Below, piece by piece: positions 18,381 through 28,961 of a stretch of DNA of 64,000 nt. The position numbers and the translations under genes were made by a program. The notes beneath the pieces are model-generated. The model was given only the letters and a program-made list of their open reading frames with translations. It had not been told where the DNA came from and did no database searches. The first letter of the stretch is position 1, and each line of letters opens with the position of its first letter. This stretch comes from Flaviflexus salsibiostraticola. Lineage in GTDB: Bacteria; Actinomycetota; Actinomycetes; Actinomycetales; Actinomycetaceae. The stretch covers positions 1,736,001 through 1,800,000 of the forward strand of contig NZ_CP034438.1 in NCBI RefSeq assembly GCF_003952265.1, given 5' to 3'.

Positions 18381-19291
18381 CGTTCGCCTCCTGCTTTGAA
18401 CTCGACGGCGTTCCCGGTGAGCTCCATGAAGACGTCCTCGAGGGACGAGTGGGTGGTCGACAGCTCGTGGATCTCAAGGCCGGCGAGGTGAAGGGCGCGG
18501 CCGACATCGGCGGCGCTTACCCCGTCGATGATGAGGGTGTCCCGGCCATCGACGCGGTCGAGCCGCGGGTTGAGCTGGCTGAGGGTCTCCCCGATCGCGG
18601 CCATGTCCGGCCCCGCGACGCGCACGGTCGTGTGGCCGGCCGTCTCGGTGAACTGCTTGATCGGCCCGGAGGCGATGAGCCTGCCGTTCCCGATGACGAC
18701 GAGGTTCGTCGCCGTCATCGCCATCTCCGACATGAGGTGCGAGGAGATGAGGACGGTCCCGCCCTTCTTCGCATGGGTCTTGACGAGGTCACGGACCCAC
18801 CGGACACCGTCCGGGTCGAGGCCGTTGACCGGCTCGTCGAGGAGGAGGTACTCGGGATTGCCGAGCATGGCGGTGGCGATGCCGAGACGCTGGCCCATGC
18901 CGAGCGAGAATCCCTTGACCCGCTTATTCGCCACGTGCGACAGGCCCGTGAGGTCGAGGATCTCGTCGATGCGAGAGGTGGGGAAGCCGTGCGTGTCGGC
19001 GACGACCGTAAGGTGCTGACGTGCCGTGCGCGCCGGGTGGAACGCCTTCGCGTCGAGGAGCGCTCCGACGGTCTCGAGCGGGCTCCTCAGCTCGCTGTAG
19101 TGCCGTCCCCCAATGAGGGCCTGACCCTTCGTCGGTCGGTCAAGGCCGACAATGCAGCGCATCGTCGTCGACTTGCCGGAGCCGTTGGGGCCGAGGAATC
19201 CGGTGACCTCCCCGGCGGGGACGGTGAACGACAGGTCGTCGGTCGCCGCCTTCTTCCCATACATCTTCGTGAGATTTTCAATCGTGATCAT
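18377..19291 (-). CDS. ABC transporter ATP-binding protein
   Basis: The 304-residue ATPase of the same exporter. Walker A is GPNGSGKST (residues 34-42), the signature is LGMGQRLGIA, Walker B is YLLLDEPVNGLDPDG and the H-loop is ISSHLMSE. A C-terminal domain of about 80 residues after position 220 is typical of drug- and bacitracin-type exporters. The ATG at 19291 has AAAGG six bases upstream, and nine codons of open frame before it are probably untranslated. TACAGT and TATCGG further upstream are possible -10 elements of this two-gene operon. Confidence 0.9.
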   Translation of the reverse strand: MITIENLTKMYGKKAATDDLSFTVPAGEVTGFLGPNGSGKSTTMRCIVGLDRPTKGQALIGGRHYSELRSPLETVGALLDAKAFHPARTARQHLTVVADTHGFPTSRIDEILDLTGLSHVANKRVKGFSLGMGQRLGIATAMLGNPEYLLLDEPVNGLDPDGVRWVRDLVKTHAKKGGTVLISSHLMSEMAMTATNLVVIGNGRLIASGPIKQFTETAGHTTVRVAGPDMAAIGETLSQLNPRLDRVDGRDTLIIDGVSAADVGRALHLAGLEIHELSTTHSSLEDVFMELTGNAVEFKAGGER

Positions 19292-19430
19292 GTGTGGCCT
19301 TTCGCCGATACGGCACAACTGTATGCCGCGGAGAGAGCCGTCTCCAATGCCGCAGGCCCAAGGGTGGGGAAAGATCAGGGTCTCCCCTGAGCGTGCCCAC
19401 AGGTGGTCTGCTCCTCCGCCCGCCGCGGGC

Positions 19431-19436
19431 TACTGT
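19431..19436 (+). promoter_or_regulatory. -10 element, leaderless start of the membrane acyltransferase gene
   Basis: TACTGT, six bases before the ATG at 19443, with no ribosome binding site. Confidence 0.55.
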
Positions 19437-19442
19437 GGTGCC

Positions 19443-20654
19443 ATGATCACCGCCGCCCGCTACGCCGGCCGCATTGCCGCCCTCGACATCGCGAGGGGAC
19501 TCGCCATCCTCGGCATGTTCGTCGCCCACGTTGGTCCGGACCGGGGCGGCCTGCCCGGCTGGCTCATGGCCGTGGCCGACGGCAGGTCCTCCATCCTCTT
19601 CGCCACCCTCGCGGGCGTCTCGCTGGCGATCCTGACGGGCAGAAATGTTCCGTTCGGCGGGGTTGACCTGCTTCAGGCGAAGATCCGGATCTTCACCCGG
19701 GCGGCGATGCTCCTCGCGATCTCCGGCCTGCTGGCCATGATGAACGACATCGTTGCCCTCATCCTCGCCGCCTACGCCGTCTGGTTCGTCCTCGCGATCC
19801 CGTTCCTCCGGTGGTCCCCGAAGCGGCTTTTCCTCGCAGCCGGGGCGAGCTGGCTGATCGGCCCCCTCATCACCACCTACCTCGTCTTCCTTCTCGACAG
19901 GCTCGGGATGACATCGATGGCGGACTCGTCGGGCCTCCTCGTAGAGGCACTCCTGACCGGCTCCTACCCTGGGCTCATCTACATGGGATTCGTCCTCGCG
20001 GGCCTCGGCATCGGCCGGCTCGACCTGTCGGACAGGACTGTTGCCGCAACGCTCGCGCCGGTCGGGGCGTCACTCGCCCTCATCGGATACGGGTCGGCAT
20101 TTCTCCTCACACGGCTCGGAGCGGGCCCGCCCGCCGACGACTACGGCTACGAATACACGGATGTCGGCGATCAGGGGTGGCGCACGGACGGGATGGGGCC
20201 GGAATGGGATCCGTATGTCGAGGTTCCCGACGTCGGCCACCTCTTCGGAGCCGAGCCGCACACGGGCACCGTGTTCGAGGCCGTCGGCTCGGGCGGCTTC
20301 GCCATCGCCGTCATCGGGCTCCTTCTGCTGGGCGGGCCCATCCTCGGCAGGATCCTCTACCCGATTGCAGCGGTGGGCTCGATGCCGCTGTCGGCATACT
20401 CATTCCACATCATCGCCATCTGGCTCATCCCCGCCATGGTCTTCCCCGACTCCTACACACCGCTGTTGTGGCTCACGCTCGTCACACTCGTCGTGTGCTC
20501 CCTGTGGCTGCGCCTGATCGGTCGCGGGCCGCTCGAGCGGCTGCTCCACTGGACGTCGATGCGGGCGGCGAGCATCAGTCCTCCTGAGCAGCCTGCGCCG
20601 CGGCATCGTACTCCGCAGCCCAGTCCTCCCACATCTGAATCTCCTCATCCGTGA
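19443..20654 (+). CDS. DUF418/HGSNAT-like membrane protein
   Basis: A 403-residue polytopic membrane protein with about 9-10 helices. The opening RIAALDIARGLAILGMFVAHV is the signature of the heparan-alpha-glucosaminide N-acetyltransferase-like/YeiB superfamily, and the C-terminal half (VGSMPLSAYSFHIIAIWLI) is DUF418. Such proteins are thought to transfer acyl groups across the membrane; the acceptor is unknown. The last 30 or so residues are Pro/Ser/His-rich. They are encoded by DNA that also codes, on the other strand, for the C-terminus of the sugar acetyltransferase (80-base tail-to-tail overlap), so they may be a run-on tail. Confidence 0.78.
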   Translation: MITAARYAGRIAALDIARGLAILGMFVAHVGPDRGGLPGWLMAVADGRSSILFATLAGVSLAILTGRNVPFGGVDLLQAKIRIFTRAAMLLAISGLLAMMNDIVALILAAYAVWFVLAIPFLRWSPKRLFLAAGASWLIGPLITTYLVFLLDRLGMTSMADSSGLLVEALLTGSYPGLIYMGFVLAGLGIGRLDLSDRTVAATLAPVGASLALIGYGSAFLLTRLGAGPPADDYGYEYTDVGDQGWRTDGMGPEWDPYVEVPDVGHLFGAEPHTGTVFEAVGSGGFAIAVIGLLLLGGPILGRILYPIAAVGSMPLSAYSFHIIAIWLIPAMVFPDSYTPLLWLTLVTLVVCSLWLRLIGRGPLERLLHWTSMRAASISPPEQPAPRHRTPQPSPPTSESPHP

Positions 20655-21204
20655 TCTCCCGGATGATGCGGCACGGGTTGCCGGCGGCGATGACGCCGGC
20701 GGGAATATCCCTCGTCACAACCGAGCCGGAACCGATCACCGTGTTGTCACCGATCGTGACTCCGGGGTTGACGATGACACCGCCGCCGAGCCACACGTTG
20801 TCACCGATCGTGATCGGGACGCCGGATTCAAGGTTGGCCGCCCGCGGCCCGGGCGCAGTGGGGTGCGTGGCCGTCAGCAGGGAGACTCGGGGGCCGAAGA
20901 AGCAGTTGTCCCCGATCCGCACCTCGCACACGTCGAGGATGATGAGATCCATGTTCGCGAAGAAGTTCTCACCGATGAACGTGTTCCAGCCGTAGTCGAA
21001 GCCGATCGGCGCCACCAGGTTGCACGCCTCGCCGCGGGACCCGAGGAGGTCCCACAGGATCTGGTCCTTCCGCTCCTCATCGGTCGATGCGTTGAACTCG
21101 CGGATGAGCATCTGGCCCTTCTCGACCAGCGCTCCATGCTGCTCGTCGCTGTACCGATAGAGCTCACCGTTCAGCATCCGCCGCATGTCAAATGATTCCG
21201 TCAT
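20575..21204 (-). CDS. maa: sugar O-acetyltransferase, maltose/galactoside type
   Basis: A 209-residue left-handed beta-helix acetyltransferase that moves acetyl from acetyl-CoA to a sugar hydroxyl. The N-terminal maltose acetyltransferase cap (MLNGELYRYSDEQHGALVEKGQMLIREFN) is complete. The hexapeptide repeats include the catalytic His segment LLTATHPTAPGPRAANLE and DNVWLGGGVIVNPGVTIGDNTVIGSGSVVTRDIP, followed by AAGNPCRIIREI. GGGAGAG lies just before the ATG at 21204. The open frame extends far upstream but overlaps the divergent ybaK gene and is not translated sequence. It is convergent and overlaps by 80 bases with the DUF418 gene. Confidence 0.85.
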   Translation of the reverse strand: MTESFDMRRMLNGELYRYSDEQHGALVEKGQMLIREFNASTDEERKDQILWDLLGSRGEACNLVAPIGFDYGWNTFIGENFFANMDLIILDVCEVRIGDNCFFGPRVSLLTATHPTAPGPRAANLESGVPITIGDNVWLGGGVIVNPGVTIGDNTVIGSGSVVTRDIPAGVIAAGNPCRIIREITDEEIQMWEDWAAEYDAAAQAAQED

Positions 21205-21252
21205 GACTCTCCCGCACTCGACATCTGTTCCCTCAGTGGCGACCATTGTCCC

Positions 21253-21732
21253 ATGACCACACCTGCAGTCTCTTTCCTTCAGGCCTCCGGCAAACCCTTC
21301 CGCGTTTTCGAAACCGAGGTCGACGGCGTCGACTTCTCCAGCATCGACATCGGCGCCTTCTTCGCTGAACAGATGGGGATTCCCGGGGAGCGTGTCTACA
21401 AGTCCCTCATGGCCTCGGCGCAGGGCCAGCTCGTCATGGGGCTCGTGCCCGTCACCCAGAGAATCTCCCTCAAGTCGCTGGCGAACGCCGTCGGTAAGAA
21501 GAAGGCGACCATGGTGCCGCCGGCGGAGGCGGAGGAGCTCTCCGGCTCCGTCATCGGCGGAATTTCGCCCTTTGGTCTGGCAACGCCCATGCCGATCGTC
21601 ATCGATCAGGGCGCCTTCGCCCATCCGACCATTGCTGTGTCCGGCGGCAGCCGCGAGCTGAAGGTCGAGCTGACTCCTGCGGATCTGGTCGACATGCTGG
21701 GCGCGACGATCGCCGAGATCGCACTGGACTGA
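21253..21732 (+). CDS. ybaK: YbaK/EbsC-type aminoacyl-tRNA deacylase
   Basis: A 159-residue member of the YbaK/ProX editing family. E. coli YbaK removes cysteine from mischarged Cys-tRNA(Pro). The conserved features are AEQMGIPGERVYKSLMASAQGQLVMGLVP with the active-site Lys, KKKATMVPPAEAEELSGSVIGGISPFGL with the GGISP loop, and a closing GGSRELKVELTPADLV. A cytoplasmic, single-domain protein of full length. It is divergent from the acetyltransferase gene and no clear ribosome binding site is seen. Confidence 0.88.
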   Translation: MTTPAVSFLQASGKPFRVFETEVDGVDFSSIDIGAFFAEQMGIPGERVYKSLMASAQGQLVMGLVPVTQRISLKSLANAVGKKKATMVPPAEAEELSGSVIGGISPFGLATPMPIVIDQGAFAHPTIAVSGGSRELKVELTPADLVDMLGATIAEIALD

Positions 21733-21855
21733 GGCCAGCAACAGGCCCTCCCGAGAACGCTATGGCGCGAGCAGGCACCATTCAGCACGCATCCCTGCTT
21801 CCGCTGTTCGAACCTATCCGTGGAGATCTCCGCTCTGATTCAATCGAAACAGACA

Positions 21856-21888
21856 ACTGTGGACAGCCCCGATGGGGCTGTCCACAGT
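21856..21888. terminator. strong hairpin terminator, nrdE/ybaK
   Basis: A perfect 15-base stem (21856-21870 with 21874-21888) with a three-base GAT loop, between the convergent ybaK and nrdE genes. Confidence 0.85.
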
Positions 21889-21903
21889 CAGTACGTCAGC
21901 GGA

Positions 21904-24051
21904 TCAGAGCATGCAGGAGACGCAGCCTTCGATCTCGGTGCCCTCGAGGGCCTGCTGGCGGATGCGCATGTAGTAGAGCGTCTTGATGCCCTTCCGCCAT
22001 GCGTAGATGTAGTTCCTATTGACGTCGCGGGTCGTCACCGTGTCCGGGTAGAACAGCGTGAGCGACAGGCCCTGGTCGACATGCTGGGTCGCCGCGGCAT
22101 ACGTATCGATGATGGCCTCGGGGCCGATCTCGTACGCGTCCTTGTAGAACTCCAGGTTGTCGTTCGTCATGTAGGGAGCCGGGTAGTAGACGCGCCCGAT
22201 CTTCCCCTCCTTGCGGATCTCGATCTTCGACACAATCGGGTGGATCGAGGACGTCGAGTGATTAATGTACGAGATCGAGCCGGTCGGCGGGACCGCCTGG
22301 AGGTTCTGGTTGTAGATGCCGTGCTCCATGACGGAGGCTGCGAGCTCACGCCAATCCTCCTGGGTGGGGATGTGGATGTTCGCGAACAGCTCCTTGACCC
22401 GATCCGTCTCCGGGACCCACTCCTTCTCGATGTACTTCTCGAAGAACTTGCCCGACGCATAGTCGGAGTTCTCGAAGTTGTGGAAAGCCGCACCCTTCTC
22501 AATGGCGAGCTTGTTGGACTCCGTCAGCGCGTGGAACAGCACGGTGTAGAAGTAGATGTTCGTGAAGTCGAGCGCCTCTTCTGAGCCGTAGTGGATACGC
22601 TCGCGGCCCAGATAACCGTGGAGGTTCATCTGACCCAGGCCGATGGCATGGGAGAGCCTGTTGCCCTTCTCGATCGACGGCACGGACGCGATGTCGGACG
22701 TCTCGGAGACGGCGGTGAGGGCACGGATCGCGGTGCCGATGGTCTTGCCGAAGTCGGGCGAGTCCATCGCCTTCGCGATGTTGAGCGAGCCGAGGTTGCA
22801 GGAGATGTCCTTGCCGATGTGGTCGTAGGACAGGTCTGCGTTGTAGGTCGACGGCTCGGAGACCTGGAGGATTTCGGAGCAGAGGTTCGACATGGAGATG
22901 CGGCCCTCGATCGGGTTCGCCTTGTTGACCGTGTCTTCGTAGACGATGTAGGGGTAGCCGGATTCGAACTGGATCTCGGCGATCGTCTGGAAGAACTGGC
23001 GGGCGTTGATCTTCGTCTTCTTGATCCGCTTGTCCGCCACCATCTCCTCGTACTTCTCGGTCACCGAGATATCGGAGAAGGGAACGCCGTAGACGCGCTC
23101 GACGTCATAGGGCGAGAAGAGGTACATCGCCTCGTTCGACTTCGCGAGGTGGAAGGTGATGTCGGGGATGACGACGCCGAGCGACAGCGTCTTGATCCTG
23201 ATCTTCTCGTCGGCGTTCTCACGCTTCGTGTCGAGGAAGCGCATGATGTCCGGGTGGTGTGCGTTGAGGTAGACGGCTCCCGCGCCCTGGCGGGCGCCGA
23301 GCTGATTGGCGTACGAGAAGGAATCCTCGAGCAGCTTCATAACAGGGATGACACCGGAGGACTGGTTCTCGATCTTCTTGATCGGGGCGCCCTGCTCGCG
23401 CAGGTTCGTCAGATTGAGCGCGACGCCGCCACCCCGCTTGGACAGCTGCAGCGAGGAGTTGATGGCGCGCGAGATCGACTCCATGTTGTCCTCGATGCGC
23501 AGGAGGAAGCAGGAGACGAGCTCGCCGCGCTGCTGCTTGCCGGCATTGAGGAAGGTGGGCGTGGCCGGCTGGAAGCGGCCCGAGATGATCTCGTCGACGA
23601 TGTCGAAGACCTGATCCCTATCGCCGCGGGCGAGGGTGAGCGCGACCATGACGACGCGGTCCTCGAAGCGTTCGAGGTAGCGCTTCCCGTCGAAGGTCTT
23701 GAGCGTGTACGAGGTGTAGTACTTGTATGCGCCGAGGAAGGTCGCGAACCGGTACTTCGCGGCGTAGGCCCTCTTGAAGGCGGACTTGATGAAGTCGAAG
23801 TCGTACTGGTCGAGGACGTCCTTCTCGTAGTAGCCCTCCTCCACCAGGTAGTCGAGCTTCTCCTTGAGCGAGTGGAAGAAGACCGTGTTCTGGTTGACGT
23901 GCTGGAGGAAGTACTGACGGGCGGCCTCGCGGTCGGCGTCGAACTGAATGTTGCCGTCCGCGTCGTAGAGGTTGAGCTGCGCGTTGAGCGAGTGGTAGTC
24001 GACCCTCGGGTCGAGGGTCTCTAGCCCTGTGTCTGTGAGCGTTGTTCCCAA
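21904..24051 (-). CDS. nrdE: class Ib ribonucleotide reductase, large subunit
   Basis: The catalytic alpha subunit, 715 residues, which reduces ribonucleoside diphosphates to deoxyribonucleotides using the radical supplied by NrdF. The sequence shows [22 protein letters not shown] (first redox Cys), the active-site loop NLCSEIL with the thiyl-radical Cys, CNLGSLNI and [22 protein letters not shown]. The C-terminal GCVSCML carries the cysteine pair that is re-reduced by NrdH. As in other class Ib enzymes the N-terminal ATP-cone is absent. The start overlaps nrdI by about 30 bases. Confidence 0.96.
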   Translation of the reverse strand: MGTTLTDTGLETLDPRVDYHSLNAQLNLYDADGNIQFDADREAARQYFLQHVNQNTVFFHSLKEKLDYLVEEGYYEKDVLDQYDFDFIKSAFKRAYAAKYRFATFLGAYKYYTSYTLKTFDGKRYLERFEDRVVMVALTLARGDRDQVFDIVDEIISGRFQPATPTFLNAGKQQRGELVSCFLLRIEDNMESISRAINSSLQLSKRGGGVALNLTNLREQGAPIKKIENQSSGVIPVMKLLEDSFSYANQLGARQGAGAVYLNAHHPDIMRFLDTKRENADEKIRIKTLSLGVVIPDITFHLAKSNEAMYLFSPYDVERVYGVPFSDISVTEKYEEMVADKRIKKTKINARQFFQTIAEIQFESGYPYIVYEDTVNKANPIEGRISMSNLCSEILQVSEPSTYNADLSYDHIGKDISCNLGSLNIAKAMDSPDFGKTIGTAIRALTAVSETSDIASVPSIEKGNRLSHAIGLGQMNLHGYLGRERIHYGSEEALDFTNIYFYTVLFHALTESNKLAIEKGAAFHNFENSDYASGKFFEKYIEKEWVPETDRVKELFANIHIPTQEDWRELAASVMEHGIYNQNLQAVPPTGSISYINHSTSSIHPIVSKIEIRKEGKIGRVYYPAPYMTNDNLEFYKDAYEIGPEAIIDTYAAATQHVDQGLSLTLFYPDTVTTRDVNRNYIYAWRKGIKTLYYMRIRQQALEGTEIEGCVSCML

Positions 24052-24437
24052 AACTCTTCCAATCCCTGCTTGACCTTGGCCACGTCATCCTGCGTGCCGA
24101 GGAGTTCGAATCTGTACATGTGGGGCACCGCGCACTTCGCGGAGACGATGTCTCCGGCGAGGCAGTACGCGCGGCCGAAGTTGGTGTTGCCCGCGGAGAT
24201 GACTCCACGGATGAGGCTGCGGTTGTGCTCGTTGTTGAGGAACTTGATGACCTGCTTGGGGACCGCTCCGCGGTTGTTCCCTCCCCCGTAGGTCGGCACG
24301 ATGAGGACATACTCCTCATCGACGATCAGGTCCGGATCGCTGCGTCGCAGCGGGATCCGCTCCGCCTCCATGCCGAGCTTGCCGACGAAACGAGCTGTGT
24401 TATTCGTCGCTGACGAGAAGTAGACGACCTTTGCCAC
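24021..24437 (-). CDS. nrdI: NrdI flavodoxin-like protein
   Basis: A 138-residue flavodoxin-like protein that supplies the oxidant for assembling the dimanganese-tyrosyl radical of NrdF. It opens with [18 protein letters not shown], the FMN phosphate loop, and holds [24 protein letters not shown] and [19 protein letters not shown], both diagnostic. It lies between nrdH and nrdE and overlaps the latter. The last residues (SQTQG) lie in the overlap. Confidence 0.94.
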   Translation of the reverse strand: MAKVVYFSSATNNTARFVGKLGMEAERIPLRRSDPDLIVDEEYVLIVPTYGGGNNRGAVPKQVIKFLNNEHNRSLIRGVISAGNTNFGRAYCLAGDIVSAKCAVPHMYRFELLGTQDDVAKVKQGLEEFWEQRSQTQG

Positions 24438-24486
24438 GATGACATTCCCTCACGCCGAGTGGGCGGCATGCGCCGCCTCGGCCGCT

Positions 24487-24738
24487 CTAAGCGGTGACGG
24501 CTTCGGAAACCGACGCTGCGACGAGAGCCTTGATCTTGTCGGGACGGAAGCCCGACCAGTGGTCGCCGCCGGCCATGACGACCGGGGCCTGCTGATAACC
24601 GAGAGCCTTGACGGCCTCAAGAGCGTCAGCGTCTTCCGTCAGGTCGATCATCTCGTACGAGAGACCGGCCTTATCGAGGGCCCGCTTCGTGGCGTTGCAC
24701 TGCACGCATGCCGGCTTCGTGTAAACGGTGATGCTCAT
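24487..24738 (-). CDS. nrdH: NrdH redoxin
   Basis: An 83-residue glutaredoxin-like protein that behaves as a thioredoxin and re-reduces NrdE. Its active site is CVQC (C11, C14), where CVQC or CMQC is typical, and it has APVVMAGGDHWSGFRPDKI, the C-terminal NrdH signature. It is first in the nrdHIE operon; GAAGGAG lies six bases before the ATG. The promoter upstream carries two NrdR-like boxes. Confidence 0.95.
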   Translation of the reverse strand: MSITVYTKPACVQCNATKRALDKAGLSYEMIDLTEDADALEAVKALGYQQAPVVMAGGDHWSGFRPDKIKALVAASVSEAVTA

Positions 24739-24811
24739 CGAGCGCTCCTTCTTCCCAAAGGTGTACGTGTCGCGATGACGGGAATTGCATCCATGTCATC
24801 CTCGAACTCTG

Positions 24812-24817
24812 ACACTA
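24812..24817 (-). promoter_or_regulatory. -10 element of the nrdHIE promoter
   Basis: TAGTGT on the minus strand, paired at 17-base spacing with a -35-like CTGACG (24835-24840). It lies within the first NrdR-like box. Confidence 0.5.
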
Positions 24818-24827
24818 CACCTTGTGC
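24812..24827 (-). promoter_or_regulatory. NrdR-like box 1
   Basis: ACACTACACCTTGTGC on the plus strand, close to the NrdR consensus ACACwATATATwGTGT. It covers the -10 of the nrdHIE promoter. It shares CACwACAnnnTGTG-type spacing with box 2, set exactly 31 bases away, which is the three-turn spacing usual for paired NrdR sites. Confidence 0.65.
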
Positions 24828-24842
24828 CTGATCTCGTCAGCA

Positions 24843-24858
24843 CCACAACATGGTGTGT
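24843..24858 (-). promoter_or_regulatory. NrdR-like box 2
   Basis: CCACAACATGGTGTGT on the plus strand, 31 bases from box 1 and next to the -35-like element on its upstream side. Ten of the conserved outer positions fit the NrdR pattern. Confidence 0.65.
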
Positions 24859-25135
24859 TCAGGCAACCCTAACCCGCCCCATCTGTGGACCCGCGGTGGA
24901 AACCCTGTGGACGGCGGCACGCATCCCCGCCCACTTTCCACCATTCCGTGTCGCAGCGAGCGCGGACGCTTCCGCTGGAAGCAGACGTGCGAGCCGCGAC
25001 AGTGGGACAATCATGCTCGTTCGCGCGGACACAATCGGGGGAGGAATCTCCGTCGCCACTCAATCCGCTCCTGTGGACACGTGGTTCCGAGGCCTGTCCA
25101 CAGGTGTGGACGAAGCGCCGGATGATCGCCGCCGC

Positions 25136-25492
25136 CTACGGCGTGTCGCCGCCTTCGGCGTGTTCCGCCGCGGCGTTGGCCCGCGCAACCTGGAATCCCG
25201 CCAGCACGAGGACGGCAACGGCGGCAGCGCCGATGGCGACCGTGGCGATGATCCCTCCGAGGAGGATGCCGACGAGACCTGCGGCGACGCAGACGGCGCC
25301 CTGCGCGTAGGAGTACGGTGCGGCCGCCTCGTTGCCCGCGGCCCAGGCCGCCTCGGACAGGGATGTCTGCCGCGTTCTCGTCCCGAGGCTCGAGCCGCGA
25401 CCGAGCCGCCGTCCCGCCTGCCTGCGGCCGACGATGACCAGTCCCACACCGGTTGCCACCAGCAGGAAGCAGACGATCTCAATCCAGGTCAT
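25136..25492 (-). CDS. SdpI-like small membrane protein
   Basis: A 118-residue membrane protein with one N-terminal helix (residues 3-22) and two C-terminal helices (67-105). Between them is LGTRTRQTSLSEAAWAAGNEAA, which matches the SdpI/YhfL-family motif G-x-RT-x-x-T-x-x-S-x-x-x-W. SdpI itself gives immunity to a killing peptide and captures a repressor; most relatives are uncharacterised. GGAGGGG lies immediately before the ATG at 25492. The same frame is open for another 1.5 kb upstream, but that is the antisense of citrate synthase. Confidence 0.75.
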   Translation of the reverse strand: MTWIEIVCFLLVATGVGLVIVGRRQAGRRLGRGSSLGTRTRQTSLSEAAWAAGNEAAAPYSYAQGAVCVAAGLVGILLGGIIATVAIGAAAVAVLVLAGFQVARANAAAEHAEGGDTP

Positions 25493-25648
25493 AACCCCTC
25501 CAGGTCGGCGTTCTATAGGAAATCCTACCGTGACGGAATGGGTGAGGGGGCGCACAGTTAGGTAGGCTATGGAAGGAGATTCCGAAGAAGATCTTCCACG
25601 CGCCTGCTCATCGCTGAGGAATACAGGCAACCGACTTAAGGAGAGTTC

Positions 25649-26938
25649 ATGAGCGAGACAGCAAAGCTCATTCTCGACGGCAGGGAGTACGAACTTCCTG
25701 TCGTAACGGGCACCATGGGCGAGAAGGCCGTTGATATCAGCGCACTTCGAGCCAACACGGGCTACATCACACTGGACGACGGATACGGCAACACCGGCTC
25801 GTGCGAGTCCAAGGTGACCTTCATCGACGGCGAGAAGGGCATCCTCCGCTACCGCGGTTATCCCATCGAAGATCTCGCGAAGAATTCGAGCTTCATCGAG
25901 ACGGCCTACCTGGTCATCTTCGGCAAGCTCTGCACCCAGCAGGAGCGGGACGACTTCGCGGATCTCCTGACCCAGAACGCGCCGCTCCATCAGTCGATGC
26001 TCAAGCACTTCGACGGCTACGGCTCGAACGGGCAACCCATGGCGATCCTGTCCGCCATGGTCAACTCGCTGACCGCCTACGACCCGCAGGTCATGCACCC
26101 CGAGGACGAGAACGACCTGTTCTATGCGGCCGCCTCCCTCATGTCGAAGGTCCGCACGATTGCGGCGGCCTCGTACAAGACGACGATCGGCGAGCCGATT
26201 GTCTACCCGCGCAAGGACCTCAAGTACGTGGAGAACTTCCTCCACATGATGTTCTCGAGCCCGTACCACGACTACGAGCCGACACCCGAGGTCGTCCGCG
26301 CCCTCAACATGTTCTTCGTGCTCCACGCGGATCACGAGCAGAACTGCTCGACATCGACGGTCCGCATGGTCGCCTCCTCGAAGGCCAACATGTTCGCCTC
26401 CGCCTCGGCCGGCATCTCCGCCCTGTGGGGCCGCCTCCACGGCGGCGCCAACGTCGCGGTCATCGAAATGCTCCAGAAGATCCACGACGAGGGCCTCGAC
26501 CCGGCCGTCTTCATGGACGAGGTCAAGGACAAGGCGAGCGGTCGCAAGCTCATGGGCTTCGGCCACCGCGTCTACAAGAACTTCGACCCGCGCGCCACCA
26601 TCCTCAAGGAGGCCGCGTTCGACATGCTGGAAAAGATGCACATCGAGGATCCCCTCCTCGATGTCGCGCTCAAGCTCGAAGAGGTCGCCCTTGAGGACGA
26701 CTACTTCGTCGAGCGCAAGCTCTACCCGAACGTCGACTTCTACTCGGGCATCATCCTCCGAGCAGTCGGCATCCCCCTCGACATGTTCACCGTCATGTTC
26801 GCCATCGGCCGCATGCCCGGCTGGATCGCGAACTGGAAGGAAGTCCACGAGGACCCGAAGGCCCGCATCTACCGGCCCCGCCAGGTCTACCAGGGTGACC
26901 TCGACCAGATCTGGGTGCCGCGCAGCGAGCGCAGCTGA
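25649..26938 (+). CDS. gltA: citrate synthase
   Basis: Condenses acetyl-CoA and oxaloacetate to citrate in the TCA cycle, 429 residues of the hexameric type II (gram-negative-like) form. The N-terminal small beta domain (LILDGREYELPVVTGTMGEKAVDISALR) is present. The catalytic regions are HADHEQNCSTSTVRMV, LWGRLHGGANVAVIEML (His), GFGHRVYKNFDPRA (His and Arg) and DFYSGIILRA (Asp). AAGGAG precedes the ATG by six bases. It is monocistronic with its own terminator. Confidence 0.97.
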   Translation: MSETAKLILDGREYELPVVTGTMGEKAVDISALRANTGYITLDDGYGNTGSCESKVTFIDGEKGILRYRGYPIEDLAKNSSFIETAYLVIFGKLCTQQERDDFADLLTQNAPLHQSMLKHFDGYGSNGQPMAILSAMVNSLTAYDPQVMHPEDENDLFYAAASLMSKVRTIAAASYKTTIGEPIVYPRKDLKYVENFLHMMFSSPYHDYEPTPEVVRALNMFFVLHADHEQNCSTSTVRMVASSKANMFASASAGISALWGRLHGGANVAVIEMLQKIHDEGLDPAVFMDEVKDKASGRKLMGFGHRVYKNFDPRATILKEAAFDMLEKMHIEDPLLDVALKLEEVALEDDYFVERKLYPNVDFYSGIILRAVGIPLDMFTVMFAIGRMPGWIANWKEVHEDPKARIYRPRQVYQGDLDQIWVPRSERS

Positions 26939-26950
26939 CCACGACATCAT

Positions 26951-26983
26951 GAGGCGGGATCCCAATCCGGGGTCCCGCCTTTT
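26951..26983 (+). terminator. rho-independent terminator after gltA
   Basis: AGGCGGGATCCC and GGGTCCCGCCT form a strong stem followed by TTTTG, right after the gltA stop. Confidence 0.9.
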
Positions 26984-27033
26984 GTCTATCCGCCGAATCC
27001 GCCCCGCTGCAACCGCGCGCGCAGGCACCTCCG

Positions 27034-27064
27034 CGTGACCGTCCTGTCCCGCAGGACGGTCACG
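27034..27064. terminator. perfect hairpin downstream of sdaA
   Basis: CGTGACCGTCCTG (27034-27046) and CAGGACGGTCACG (27052-27064) form a 13-pair stem with a five-base loop, 15 bases past the sdaA stop. No U-tract. Confidence 0.65.
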
Positions 27065-27079
27065 CCGTTGGCCTTGGAG

Positions 27080-28537
<1,458 letters not shown>

Positions 28538-28961
28538 GAGTCCGGGTCCTTTCCGATGGGTGATCGGGGTCGGAGGGCTGGAACGACATGCCTGGCGAGG
28601 AGTGGTGCCAGATCTGTCGGCTGGTCGCCGGCGAGATCAAGCCATCGGATCTCGGCTATCTCTGCGCGCGGCTCGAGGGTTGAGCGTTCGTCATCCGTGA
28701 GCGGGTCTGCCACGAATATGGTGGATGATACTCGCCACCCGGGCTCGTTGGCCGCTTCTTCGTCATATCGGCCGAGCAGGGTGAGCTGATCCGCGGTTCG
28801 GATGAGCCCGACCTCCTCCTGCACTTCGCGGGATGCGGCGGCTGCCGCTGTCTCGCCGGGCTCGAGCTTGCCGCCGACGAGCATGAACCTCTCGGTGTTC
28901 CGTTTGCGGACCGTGAGGAGCCGGCCGTCATCGACGAAGCAGACTCCGGTGATCGTGAGGA

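Larger units (their letters stand above)
24739..25135. other. nrdHIE upstream region
   Basis: About 400 bases. The first 120 hold the nrdHIE leader, promoter and NrdR-like boxes. In the remainder (24860-25135) I see no gene; open frames on both strands lack ribosome binding sites and recognisable protein pattern. Confidence 0.5.

Noticed and set aside
21800..21830. GTTCGAACC-type sequence resembling a tRNA T-loop
   Set aside because: No acceptor stem, anticodon arm or closing CCA-side pairing could be drawn around it.
22591..24024. 477-codon plus-strand frame opposite nrdE
   Set aside because: Antisense of a certain gene; composition is Val/Asp/Glu/Leu-rich low complexity and there is no ribosome site.
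25493..27028. Long open frame on the minus strand opposite citrate synthase
   Set aside because: Only its last 118 codons (25136-25492) have a ribosome site and a protein family pattern. The rest mirrors the codons of gltA and is composed of the Arg/Val/Asp-rich sequence expected of an antisense frame.
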